From Phymatolithon calcareum (lineage: Eukaryota > Rhodophyta > Florideophyceae > Hapalidiales), in contig OZ345361.1 of the NCBI GenBank assembly GCA_977006965.1, positions 1,426,001-1,490,000 of the forward strand: a stretch of DNA of 64,000 nucleotides. Reading direction: 5' to 3'. Below, piece after piece: positions 31,336-41,004 of the stretch; within the stretch, counting starts at the first letter, position 1, and each line of letters begins with the position of its first letter. The notes beneath the pieces are model-generated. The model was not told the DNA's origin and did no database searches. It saw only the letters and a list, made by a program, of their open reading frames with translations. A program made the translations under genes and the position numbers.

Positions 31336-33618
31336 CTACATTGCTCTCTTTGTGCTCGTGCCCTCACCCGTCTCCGCTGGTCTCGAACAATCTTCGCGCA
31401 TCCTCACGCGCCTCCGCACCGGGGAGTCCAGCTTCTTTCTCTTTTGGGCCGCACTTGCTTGTCTCTGTGACGATGCAGTCGGCAATTCCGCGTCAGATGT
31501 GTCACACACTGCGGTCGTATCAGAGCGCGGCGTAAAACCGAGCGAAAGTCGGTATGGCCCCGCCACGGTCGAAATCGGTTTCACGCTACACAATAGTTCT
31601 TTCGCGGACTCGAGTAGCAGACGTGCCGTTTCTTGTGTACATTCCGCCCGCATGCTTGCCCCTTGCTTTCGAAAACTCTCTCGAAGCGCAGCGCGCTCTC
31701 TTGCTAATAGTTCAATCTCGGTCTTGACTTGCACCCGACGCTTTTCAAAAGCCGTCCGTTCCTTAGCCAATTTTGCTCGCTCGAGAGCTAGCTCAGTGCG
31801 TGCTCTTGCAAGTTCTTCACTTTCGTGCGTTACCGGCATCATCTTGGCATTCGCGGTCGTGCATTCACCCTTCTCATACATTGTCCTGTGCTTTCTCGTC
31901 GGTTGCTCCCTGTCCTTCTCTATATCCATCTCTTCTGAGTCATCCATTCGTTCTTGTCCAATTGACCCGACTTCTACATTTTTATCGTCTGTGCTCTCCT
32001 CCTCCGAAGCCACTTCGTCCCCCACACCGTCATCTTCGTGAGAACTCAAGGCATTTTCCACTTCGATTATTTCTGAATTCATACATCCGTAGTGGCTCGG
32101 CGGATACGGATTCTTGCCATCCGCAATTTCTTTCAACTCTGATGCACTAAGCCGTCCCTTCAGATGCTTCTCGAAATAGATCAGGCTCAAGTAGAACATA
32201 ATCAAAGCAGCTTCAATATCGGTCTTGGAGAAGGTCTTTTTGGGACCGAATGCGCAAATTTTCGCATTGAAATTATGAGCATTGACAGACTCGCCCTCGC
32301 ACCACCAGTTGGGCCTTTTCGTTGGCTTCCATGAAGCAGCACGAGCTCCTTGCGAGGATGCCACCGCAATCGACAATTCTTGTCGCAACACTTTCGATGC
32401 AAGAAGGGTCACATTTTGCAAACCCTGTTTCAGAGTGATGATAGGTGGGTATGGATTCTTCCCATTGCCGATTTGTTCCAATTCCGACGTAGTGAGCCGG
32501 TCCTTCTGATGGTTCTCAAAATAAATTCGGCTCGAGTAGAACATGACCAATGCAGCCTTCATGCCAGACGTAGATAGTCTACGTACTGGGGCGAAAGGTT
32601 CAACTCTTGCTTTGATATGGGGGATATCGACCACTTCGCCCTCGCCCCACCAGTTTGGCGCATTTTTGGGGTCCCATGATGGCCTCTTTTTTCGCTGGGA
32701 GTATCTCACCACGGACAGCAACGTTTCCTGTAGTTTGCTGGTTGAAAGATTTTTCACATTTTCCAACGATTTGTTCAGGCCGTCAACTTCGGAAAAATCG
32801 GTTGTGTATTTCTTCGGTGGGTATGGATTCTTGCCATTTGCAACTTCATCCAACTCCGATGCGCTGAGTCGTTGCTTAATTTCACTCTCGAAGTACAATC
32901 TGCTTGTGAAGAACATGATTAAAGCGGACTTCACTCCGGGAATGTTCATGCGTTTAACGGGACGGAAACTTTCCATTTTCGCTTCACCCTCACACCACCA
33001 GTTTGGCGCATTTTTCCACGACGCGCGAGGAGTCTCTTGCGAGTAGCATATCGCTGCCCGTAATAGTCCCCTCAACTTGTCGGCGGGATAATAGTCAAGG
33101 CTTTCCCGTAACTTCCGACAGATGTCTACGTCGAAGTTTATCGTGCCGTCTTCAGAAACTGGCTCGATGTCGGTATGATATCGCACACTGCCTTGGGGTT
33201 TTTGCTTTTCAGTTGCGGGTGAGGCAGCGACGCGCTGGCTTGATGTATGCAATTTCTCGCTAACATCGTTCGGATGGGAAAAATCTCCAGCATGTTTCGC
33301 AACATTATCACCTCTTTGAATGACCTTGCTTGTCTGCGACGGTATTCTACTCGTGTAGAACATGAACAATGCCGCTCGCTGGCCGTCCACAGCGACCGTG
33401 TTCAGTTGACGGAATTGTTCCACTTTTGCATCGATGTCGTACGCGCAGATATGTTCGCCCTTGCGCCACCACTTCGGGGTATCACTCGCCTCCCACGACG
33501 CACGGATTCTTCCTTGCGAGTATGCGACCGCTGCCGTCAATGTACTCCGCAGCTCATGCTGTGAAAGGAGACTCACATTTTGACGTAGCGTTCGACATTG
33601 TGCAACGGTTAAATGCAT
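31336..33618 (-). CDS. Protein with four tandem NRF1-like W-rich modules and a coiled coil
   Basis: 760 residues, single exon. A module of about 100-110 residues occurs four times (about 10-102, 168-268, 283-392, 398-507). Its consensus is LRxxLxxAVxYSQ...ASW, then PNWWxEGE, then ALIMFYxSRIYFE, then (in modules 2-4) RLSxSELxEIxNGKNPYPP. The first module is most divergent and lacks the NGKNPYPP end. The order 'KYSxGR..pxW....xPxWW.E.........AL..xV' is also seen in the second half of the DNA-binding domain of NRF1/Erect wing, where it occurs once. An acidic stretch follows, then a helical coiled coil (ELARARTELALERAKLAKER onward, about 600-665) and a basic NLS-like tail. A DNA-binding multimer is the best inference. 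Function is unknown. Confidence 0.72.
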   Translation of the reverse strand: MHLTVAQCRTLRQNVSLLSQHELRSTLTAAVAYSQGRIRASWEASDTPKWWRKGEHICAYDIDAKVEQFRQLNTVAVDGQRAALFMFYTSRIPSQTSKVIQRGDNVAKHAGDFSHPNDVSEKLHTSSQRVAASPATEKQKPQGSVRYHTDIEPVSEDGTINFDVDICRKLRESLDYYPADKLRGLLRAAICYSQETPRASWKNAPNWWCEGEAKMESFRPVKRMNIPGVKSALIMFFTSRLYFESEIKQRLSASELDEVANGKNPYPPKKYTTDFSEVDGLNKSLENVKNLSTSKLQETLLSVVRYSQRKKRPSWDPKNAPNWWGEGEVVDIPHIKARVEPFAPVRRLSTSGMKAALVMFYSSRIYFENHQKDRLTTSELEQIGNGKNPYPPIITLKQGLQNVTLLASKVLRQELSIAVASSQGARAASWKPTKRPNWWCEGESVNAHNFNAKICAFGPKKTFSKTDIEAALIMFYLSLIYFEKHLKGRLSASELKEIADGKNPYPPSHYGCMNSEIIEVENALSSHEDDGVGDEVASEEESTDDKNVEVGSIGQERMDDSEEMDIEKDREQPTRKHRTMYEKGECTTANAKMMPVTHESEELARARTELALERAKLAKERTAFEKRRVQVKTEIELLARERAALRESFRKQGASMRAECTQETARLLLESAKELLCSVKPISTVAGPYRLSLGFTPRSDTTAVCDTSDAELPTASSQRQASAAQKRKKLDSPVRRRVRMREDCSRPAETGEGTSTKRAM

Positions 33619-34056
33619 TCAGGCCTTGACGACAGGGACTGTCTTGACTGCAATGTAGCCGGAGTTGGGGTCGATGCAAATCAACTGCGGGAGAGATTGC
33701 GCTTCGTGATGAGGTTTGGACTGTAGTTCACGGGATACTGTACTGTACGTGATATGGGAACAGATCCCTGCTGTCCGTCCCAATGCTCAGCTCGGCACAC
33801 TTTGTTCCAAAACCGGGGGGTCATCGCGAATTGTGGCCAAATCTTGGAAAAAACTACAAACATTGTGCTGTACATTAGAAGATGGAGGAAAAAAGCAAAC
33901 AGAATTGTTCTCAATTGGATCAAGAATATGATGCACTAAACGGAGGTCAAATAGATCCGATTGGATGTTGAGATTCGATTGGGGAGAAGACGGAAAGATC
34001 AAAAAATTGCATGTACAGTACAGGTATTCTTTTTGTGTTTTTTTTAAAAATTTATC

Positions 34057-34114
34057 AGCTCGCACGAGTCTTCAGACCACTCTTAAAAGAGTGGTCTGAA
34101 GACTCGTGCGAGCT
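34057..34114. repeat. Perfect 28-bp-arm palindrome
   Basis: Two exact 28-bp complementary arms (outer end AGCTCGCACGAGTCTTC) around a 2-nt AA centre. Its inner right end merges with the terminal repeat of the neighbouring foldback. Confidence 0.95.
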
Positions 34115-34513
34115 GCGAGAGGGACCTTCTTGAGAATTTGATTTTTGCGTCCGCACTACCAGTCTGGAAAAGTCCGCAAATCCAGTCCCAAATATTTTCA
34201 CTGGTAATGAGGACGCGGCATAGGTTTGGCGTGGCTGATGTGCTCATCTATGGGACATTTTTTCTCATAACGATTTTTAGTTTTCGGAAGTGGAATTGCT
34301 TTTCAACCAAACTTTTCGTGATGTTTTAAATTTTTGCTCAAAAGCGCGCACACGTGCGAAAACATCTGAAGCGAAAGTTTGCAAATCAACACTCAGCCAC
34401 TGAAAACCTATGCCGCGTCCAGTCCACGAAATAATGACTAGTAGTGAGGACTTTTTTGACTGGGTCTATGCCGCGCTTTTGATGAATTCTCAAGAAGGCC
34501 CCTCTGCGAGCAG
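34112..34513. mobile_element. Foldback MITE-like element, about 400 bp
   Basis: Termini are inverted copies: GCTGCGAGAGGGACCTTCTTGAG on the left (34112 on) and, complementary, GCTGC then CAGAGGGGCCTTCTTGAG on the right. Further in, GGACGCGGCATAGGTTT on the left matches the complement of the right side, and TGGCTGA blocks pair too. So imperfect arms of more than 100 bp fold on each other around a loop near 34300. There is no coding capacity. A target duplication was not resolved because palindromes flank both sides. Confidence 0.75.
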
Positions 34514-34515
34514 CT

Positions 34516-34554
34516 TTGAACAAAAACATTACATTTAAAAATGTTTTTGTTCAA
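34516..34554. repeat. 15-bp-stem palindrome
   Basis: TTGAACAAAAACATT, a 9-nt loop, and its exact complement, directly beside the right end of the foldback element. Confidence 0.92.
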
Positions 34555-34982
34555 AAATGTTTATACGTACTCCTTCTTTCTTTCTTTTACTGCGGGATTT
34601 CTCGAAGCTGATGGAACAACTCCGCATCCTTACGGCTCTAGTAGACCTTAACAGATACGAGTGGTACTTGATGTCACAACAGCTGTCCAAGCTGCACAAG
34701 GTGCAGACCATGGTCCAGCTTAACATCCATATCGCTACGCAGCCAATCTTCATTCGCCGTCCTTCAAAGGGATGCCCGGGTTAGAAACCATTTAGGACGT
34801 TCACGGTAGCTAATCATCTCTCTGCCTTCTTTCATTTCCTTCTGCCTTCTATCCCAGCTTCCTTGAGCGTTGCGGCACACCACACAGGGCGGAATCCATG
34901 TACTACCATACTACCAGAAGGCGATATATACGTACTCTATTTGTTATAGCTTAACGGTACCGCATCGAAGGTGCTGGCCGCC

Positions 34983-35280
34983 ATGACGAGAAGAACGATA
35001 GCCGAAGAAGCAAGAGAGCTCTCCTTGCCGGTGATACAATGGATTAAGGACCGTCGCTGCGAATGATTAGGATATGTTTTACGCATGGATGAGAAGAGGC
35101 TCGTCCGCAAGATAAAGCTACAATGCGCACCCAGAACATACTCCTTTCTCGTTGGCGATATTCCAAACCAAGATATCGAATTGGCTATGACAAACGCTTC
35201 CGACCTCAGAAAGTGGAATCAAATGAAGCCTTCTAGACGTGCTAGCCTCATAGGGGAATAAAGCAATCATCCTCATCCTC
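34983..35280 (+). pseudogene. LINE reverse-transcriptase C-terminal remnant
   Basis: The frame reads TIAEEARELSLPVIQWIKDRR, a TGA at 35064-35066 where the family normally has Trp, then LGYVLRMDEKRLVRKI. 'W.GHVLRMD..R' is a hallmark of the tail after the reverse-transcriptase domain in non-LTR elements. The frame continues through LRKWNQMKPSRRASLIGE to a TAA at 35259-35261. After that come GCAATC and short ATCC-type units. It is a 5'-truncated dead copy. The piece at 60900-61070 belongs to the same family (TVAEEVREPS...). Confidence 0.78.
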
Positions 35281-35475
35281 TATGTGTTATCCGACGTGAA
35301 CACTCTCCCGCCAACAACGCCAAGCCGGGTGACATATTGCATGTCTCCCGCCGAGGAAAAAAGTGGCCAAATTATTCCCCAAAATTTCATTCTCGCGGGG
35401 TGACATATCCCATGTCACCCTGCCGGCCGAAACGAAAAGGGGAAGTCTACTACCTCAAAACAGGGGTGATAAGCC

Positions 35476-35630
35476 GGTTATCGCCGTCAACTTTCGGGAC
35501 CGGCCATTATTCGAAACCACTCGGTAGTCCCGCGGGAGTGATTTCGGCCTCTCGGGACCAAAATCACGCCCTTGTAAAGTCCCTCGTGATACCTCATCAT
35601 GGCCGGTCCCTTAAGTTGCAGGCGATAACC
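35476..35630. mobile_element. 155-bp foldback MITE-like hairpin
   Basis: Outer arms of 32 bp (GGTTATCGCC...GGGACCGGCCAT and complement) differ at only a few positions. The interior also pairs (GTGATTTCGG with CCAAAATCAC), so the whole unit folds into one long hairpin. Two small GTGACAT...ATGTCAC-type hairpins lie just upstream, near 35331-35352 and 35398-35420. Confidence 0.8.
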
Positions 35631-36142
35631 TATACATATTATGTATTGTGCTCCACTGAGGGAATTTGGAGGCTTGGCGCACGATTGTTTTATCGAGTAC
35701 TGCTTCGACTAAATGAAAGCGTGAAAGCTTCAGTGGGTTTGAAGACTGGCGGACAACTTGAACTCGATCCGGAATCAACCTACTGTACTTTCTCAGGGAC
35801 CATCTCTGCCGTCTTCAACGAATCATACAGGGAGTACTTCTTAATTTCGCAGGATTACAATGCTCTCGCGCACTCTACTTGAGAGGGCGATGTATAGATT
35901 TTCGAGAATCAGCCCCCGCCGCTGCTGGAAGGGTCCCTTTTGCTTGTGAGACCGGTCTGGCAGCTCGAATGCATACTACTCAGTCACCATCTGTTGCTTT
36001 TAAATGCGCGCAGATTTATATGTACAACTTTTCTACGATTTGTACGCAATAAAATTCCAATGGTTTGCATCCATCATCTGTTTTCTCCTCCCTCTGCCCG
36101 TCGTCTCCTTCGTCTGTTCGTCAGACCATACTTAGAACTCGT

Positions 36143-37693
36143 CTACACATTCATTTTATTGCGCCCTTTCTTCTCCTTGCGCTTTTCCTCTTCCTTCTCC
36201 ACACTGGCCGCCACCGCACCAGATGATTCAACCGTGGGGAACAATTCCTTACTAGTGCCCGATTCACGCCTACGTTTCTGCGGAGGAACCGGCGTTTCGG
36301 CACGACTCTCCATGTTCCCTCCGTCCGCCACTGTCTTTCCATCACTCCTTGTCCCAAACTTTTCGATTTTGCGCCGACGCCTCTTCGAATAACCTGTCCC
36401 AAAAACTTCAGAAGGCGTAACGACTTCCTTCTTAACCATCGCACGCATACGCCGGCGAGAAGAGCCCACCGACAGTTCCGCACCAGTGAGCTCAAGCCCA
36501 TCAGACCAGGGTGCGAACGCGAGTGAATCTCGAAGTCTATCAGCCTCCGACTTTTTGCGCGAGCTTGGCGTTGATCTCCGCACGACGAGGGCGCCAGACT
36601 GTGCATTCAAAGGCAGCGGCGCAATTTCCAAAGCGGGACGTCCACGCTTTTGTCTTACCGGTGACGCCGGCCCTGGCGACAGTTCCACCAACACCTCTGG
36701 TGGGGGCGTTCGGGGTGCCGGGAGAGCTACAACAGCATGCTGCACTTCCCGTTCAACCGCACATCGCTTCTCAACCTGTATGTCAGGTTGAGCGCGGGAA
36801 TTTTTCGGACATGTATTCTCACGCACGTCCTGCAATTCCCGTCTCAAATCCTCGCACAGCTTCCATGCACGCTCTCTTTCCCTCTCTGCGGCGACCGCGA
36901 TTTGGGCGCGCTGCTCATTAAGAGCCGCTGCAGCAACAGCAACCTGCGCGAGCCGCTCATCGAGGGCGGTGAGCTGCCTCTTCACTTCCGCACGTTCGCG
37001 TGTCACTGTCGCCATAGTCTCTTCAGCGGCTGTCGCGGTGCGCAAACGCAGTTGCTCAACCTCCTCCAGCTTTGCTTTGAGCTCCTCTTCCTGCACGGCA
37101 CGATTGCGCGCCGCTTGTTCATTTTTCTCACTCATCTCCGCCTCTTTTCTCTCCAGTTCTGCACGTCGATGTCTTTCTGCAGCGTCCCGGAGATTCTGCT
37201 CTGTGACTTGCGAATCGCGAAGACGGATGAGCTGCTCGTCGAAGAGACGCTCCCGCTCCGCGTCCTGCTCGCGTGCATCGCGTACGACTGCAGCCGCGGC
37301 AGCGGTCGCGACGGCGGCGATGGCGACAGGTGATTTCGCAGCGTCGAGACGCACTGTGAGCGCCGCTGAGGCGGCACGCACAACGAGAGGTATATCGGCC
37401 CCGAATGTGTTTGTCAGAGCGGAACGAACTAACGTCGCATCCGCGTCTGTGTTATCACTTGCGGATGGTGCGTCAGGGCCGTTCGGCGCGTCGTCTCCCG
37501 CTTCATCGGCGGCTTTGAGACGGGCGATAATATCCAAGGTTTTTTGCGATACGGCTGGACGGTTGGCGATGGCTAGAGGCGGCGGAGGTGGCGGAGTCGG
37601 CCTCCACGCGATGATGGCAGCCTCATTGCGCCAGAAATTTCCGTTGTGCAGTGCGTCGCTCGGGTCCTTGGTCGGGTCCCACTTCACTCCCAT
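36143..37693 (-). CDS. Coiled-coil protein of unknown function
   Basis: 516 residues, not recognised. It begins MGVKWDPTKDPSDAL with a Pro-rich stretch (PTPPPPPPLA). It then has an Ala-rich segment (about 90-150) and a long heptad-rich coiled coil (about 150-310: REQDAERERLFDEQL, RHRRAELERKEAEMSEK, EEELKAKLEEVEQLRLR, REELQ-like repeats). The C-terminal 200 residues are basic and low complexity with several NLS-like clusters (KKSEADR, SRRRMRAM, SKRRRRKIEK, PQKRRRES). A nuclear structural or chromatin-linked role is possible but unproven. It shares with its upstream neighbour a basic C-terminal tail next to a coiled coil. Confidence 0.7.
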   Translation of the reverse strand: MGVKWDPTKDPSDALHNGNFWRNEAAIIAWRPTPPPPPPLAIANRPAVSQKTLDIIARLKAADEAGDDAPNGPDAPSASDNTDADATLVRSALTNTFGADIPLVVRAASAALTVRLDAAKSPVAIAAVATAAAAAVVRDAREQDAERERLFDEQLIRLRDSQVTEQNLRDAAERHRRAELERKEAEMSEKNEQAARNRAVQEEELKAKLEEVEQLRLRTATAAEETMATVTRERAEVKRQLTALDERLAQVAVAAAALNEQRAQIAVAAERERERAWKLCEDLRRELQDVRENTCPKNSRAQPDIQVEKRCAVEREVQHAVVALPAPRTPPPEVLVELSPGPASPVRQKRGRPALEIAPLPLNAQSGALVVRRSTPSSRKKSEADRLRDSLAFAPWSDGLELTGAELSVGSSRRRMRAMVKKEVVTPSEVFGTGYSKRRRRKIEKFGTRSDGKTVADGGNMESRAETPVPPQKRRRESGTSKELFPTVESSGAVAASVEKEEEKRKEKKGRNKMNV

Positions 37694-38521
37694 TATGGTT
37701 CGGGCAAGTATTGTACGGCCTTTAGTTTGTTAGGGTGCGCAATTGGTTCGACCTTTCGATTTATTGCCGCTCCGTGATCGTCGACAGGGCTGGTGCGAAA
37801 TTGAACTGTAAGCACGAACATAACACTCTAGCCCAGAGCTTTATTTCGATCCTTGAATTGTTTACTAGCCTTTGGATTTGTCATTCCTCGTTCCTCTGCT
37901 GCTTGGCTTCGCTTTCGCAAGTTGCCGTCGCGGGCATGCTTCCATGGGTCATCTGAGTCCCGTCTTGAAAAAGGATTATCATATCTGCTTGTGTTGACCA
38001 CGGAGCTGTACTGTGCCCCGAGTGTGACCAAGAGGTGAGGAGTAGCGCTATGCGATGGCAAATTTCCAGAGTCGAACAACAGTTTTTGTGCTTTGAAAGT
38101 TCATAAAACTGGCGCTCTAAATAAATGTCTTGATCAAAAGACTGCGTCGAATAAAAATTCTCCTTAACTTCGTCTTAGTGAACCCGGACTGCCTGCCGTG
38201 CGCAGAATGAATAAAAAGTAGAAAAAGTAATTGATCCAATATTACTCAGTTGTGAATGAGCCGTAGCTTTGCAAAGGAAAATTTTCACCTCTGTTCAACA
38301 AAGACAGATTCGGTGACTGAGCTCTTGTTCAACATACGTTTCAGATCGACATTACTCCAGACAACGACCTAGAAACGCTGCATCGCCTACTCCAAACAAT
38401 CCCTTCGCCATTACATCATGATGACTGGCATTTGTCCGACTACAGGATGAAATGATGAACATAAAGCTGAAATACGCACCGGTCTTTAATGTACTGCCTA
38501 CAGAACAAAGTGTTAACCCTC
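37694..38521. other. Spacer between coiled-coil gene and SelO
   Basis: About 830 bp, expected to contain the coiled-coil gene's promoter and the SelO 3' UTR. No further feature was seen. Confidence 0.55.
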
Positions 38522-40516
38522 TCAACTGCTACAACTGTTCATCTTAACTCCTTTCCTCTGCGCCCAGTCTGGCGGCTCGTAAGTGTACTTCTCCATCCCC
38601 TTTTGTTCCTCATACGGCTTGGTGAGCAGCCCGTAGAGGCGCTCAATCTCACTGAAGTCTCCGTTGGTCGCTTTTTCAATAGCATTTTGCGCCATATAAT
38701 TCCTGAGAATATACACTGGATTTGCCGCATCCATGATTTGTTTTCTCTTCCGCTTGTCCATCATTCCCTTCGTTTCATCCAGAACTAGTCTCGCCAAGTA
38801 TCTTTCCAGCCAATTATCCCACGGCATTTTGTCCACCTCCCGACCTGCAAAAAGAACTTCCACCTCTGCCAAAGCATCCTCCACTTTCATATCTCTCGAC
38901 ACATTGCTCAGCGTACGCCACGAGTTTGTGAAATCCAAATTCTGTGCTGCTAGCAGGTCCAAAAAGACTGCCAGTAATTCTGTGTCCCCTGGTTCAGACA
39001 ATTTTGCCAGTCCAAGTTTTGCCGCAAATAGTTTGTTGTACTCCTCCTCGTAAATGACCGGGAATTCGTCAACTACTTTCTGCATTTCCGCCACACTCGT
39101 CAGTGGGACCATTGCCTGCACAAACTGCAAAATGTTCCACCTCGCCACATCCGGCTGCGTACTATATTTGTATCTCCGACGCGGTATATCTGACGAGTTT
39201 GGCGTATAATCCGGATCATATGCATCCAAGAACCCATAAGGTCCATAATCGATCGTCAAACCGAGAATCGAAAAATTATCCGTATTCATAACCCCATGCA
39301 CGAACCCGATCGCCATCCATCTTGCCACCATGATCGCGTTCCGTCGCGACACTTCCCTCACAAACTCGGTATACTTGTTACCATCCACGGGTACTTTCAG
39401 ATCCGGAAAGTGGTTCTCAATAGCATAATCAGCAATCTGCTCCAGAAGCTCAAACTCGCCGCGCGAAGCCGGTAGCTGAAAACTACCAAGACGAAGAAAG
39501 CTAGGTGCCATACGACACACAACCGCACCAGGCTCAAGTCGCGGACTACCCGAATAGAACATATCGCGGATGACGCCGGCCCCAGTGGTGACAAGCGAAA
39601 GCGCCCTTGTGGTCGGGACACCTAGAAAGTGCATCGCCTCCGAGCACAAAAACTCACGCACCGAGCTTCGCAACACAGCTCTTCCATCAGCGCTACGCGA
39701 ATACGGCGTTCGACCAGCACCCTTGAGCTGCAACTCCCAGCCTGCCACCTCACCAAGTGTGATGGCGCGTCCGTCGCCGAGTTGTCCCGCCCAACTTCCA
39801 AACTGGTGACCGCCGTAATTTGCGGCGTACGGTCGCATTCCACGGCACAATTTTCCAAACCCGCCGAGTACATCGATTTCAAAATCTGCATGCATGTCAC
39901 TGAACCTTTCTATTCCGATCAACGCAGCCGCAGACGAACTCCAGCCGGCAAGTGCACGCAGGAGCTGCGGTGGCGGCGTAATCACAGAGCCCTCCGCCAT
40001 GCCGCGTTGCCATACCGGGAGATCATCAGTTTCGTTCGGGGGAGTGGGATCGACAAGGGAGTAGGCGGCATCGCGCACTGGACGGGGGTTGCGTCCTGTG
40101 TGGGGATCACTTGGCAATTTCCCCACGAAACGGTCGGAGAATTCAAGCCCTGATAGCGAACCAGGGACTGACGGTTGGGGAGGGGGTGCCTTCCGTGACG
40201 GCCCGGCGCCTGCGGATGATGATGCGGGGGTCGCGGTCGTGGAAGACGGTGGGTCTGAGGAAGGTGTCATGGAGGAGGACCCTGCACCAGTGGAAGACAT
40301 CGTTTCCGCGCTTGTGACAACTTCTGGGCCCACGTCGTCCGGTGCGGCGTTGCAGACAGGGTGCGCGACACGAGGGCGTGAGCGTGCAAAAAGGAGCGGT
40401 CGTTGCCAGACGCGTAAGGAGGACAGCAAGGGACGCGTGGACGTGGGGAGTAGACGTGTTCCTCGACCAACAAAGCCAGTTACGAAGAGCGCAGCTTCGC
40501 GTGCAGTGGGGTTCAT
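38522..40516 (-). CDS. SELENOO: SelO/YdiU protein adenylyltransferase (Cys form)
   Basis: 664 residues from the first ATG (the frame is open 21 bases further upstream but only to a GTG). The pseudokinase-type AMPylator motifs are intact: NYGGHQFGSWAGQLGDGRA, GRTPYSRSADGRAVLRSSVREFL, MVARWMAIGFVHGVMNTDNFSILGLTIDYGPYGFLD, and the NPVYILRNY block. SelO transfers AMP from ATP to Ser/Thr/Tyr of targets in mitochondria, affecting redox responses. The C terminus is SCSS, with an ordinary TGT Cys where vertebrate SelO has selenocysteine; the terminating TGA comes three codons later. The N-terminal 140 residues are Arg/Ser/Pro-rich and suit an organelle targeting peptide. Confidence 0.94.
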   Translation of the reverse strand: MNPTAREAALFVTGFVGRGTRLLPTSTRPLLSSLRVWQRPLLFARSRPRVAHPVCNAAPDDVGPEVVTSAETMSSTGAGSSSMTPSSDPPSSTTATPASSSAGAGPSRKAPPPQPSVPGSLSGLEFSDRFVGKLPSDPHTGRNPRPVRDAAYSLVDPTPPNETDDLPVWQRGMAEGSVITPPPQLLRALAGWSSSAAALIGIERFSDMHADFEIDVLGGFGKLCRGMRPYAANYGGHQFGSWAGQLGDGRAITLGEVAGWELQLKGAGRTPYSRSADGRAVLRSSVREFLCSEAMHFLGVPTTRALSLVTTGAGVIRDMFYSGSPRLEPGAVVCRMAPSFLRLGSFQLPASRGEFELLEQIADYAIENHFPDLKVPVDGNKYTEFVREVSRRNAIMVARWMAIGFVHGVMNTDNFSILGLTIDYGPYGFLDAYDPDYTPNSSDIPRRRYKYSTQPDVARWNILQFVQAMVPLTSVAEMQKVVDEFPVIYEEEYNKLFAAKLGLAKLSEPGDTELLAVFLDLLAAQNLDFTNSWRTLSNVSRDMKVEDALAEVEVLFAGREVDKMPWDNWLERYLARLVLDETKGMMDKRKRKQIMDAANPVYILRNYMAQNAIEKATNGDFSEIERLYGLLTKPYEEQKGMEKYTYEPPDWAQRKGVKMNSCSS

Positions 40517-41004
40517 CGGATGCGTATTTGGAAACACAGTGTAGGCACGCTAGATAGACCAGAATAGAATGGACAAATCTATCGCCGTGATCTCAATTGT
40601 TGGGCAGGACGACGTTGATGCAGTAGTTACATGTTTTTTGCAAGCAGTGCCCGTGTATTTTTTTCGGGTTTTTCGCACACTGTGCACGTATACTATGCAG
40701 GCCCTCACACGGTTATATCACCGGCCAGTTTTGGTCCTGGCAACAAGGGAGCTCGAAATCCCCATGGATCAAGGACAGCTGTCTCCACGAATAGCTTGGT
40801 GTCCCCCCCTATTGGGTGATGACATAAATCATGTCTGGCCATGATGCAGTTCCATGCTGTTGCGTCATTTGAATAGCCGAAAATTTTTACCCTCTTGACC
40901 GACCCACTCGCTTCTGCCAGCGTGCACGAGAAAGTCGGAAAAGTTGATCGATCGATCCACTCCGAGGAGTGTTATAATTTACGGTCTCCGCGCTGCCAAC
41001 TGTA
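40517..41004. promoter_or_regulatory. Divergent intergenic region (SelO / small gene)
   Basis: 488 bp between divergent starts. It contains a short GACATAAATCATGTC inverted repeat near 40822. No promoter element is named. Confidence 0.4.

Larger units (their letters stand above)
33619..36142. other. Repeat-rich spacer
   Basis: 2.5 kb between two minus-strand genes, consisting largely of foldback elements and a LINE remnant (listed separately). Frames such as 35337-35882 are created by inverted repeats and are not considered genes. Confidence 0.65.

Noticed and set aside
35337-35882. 181-codon + strand frame
   Set aside because: It spans the long foldback hairpin; the frame is a by-product of the inverted repeat.
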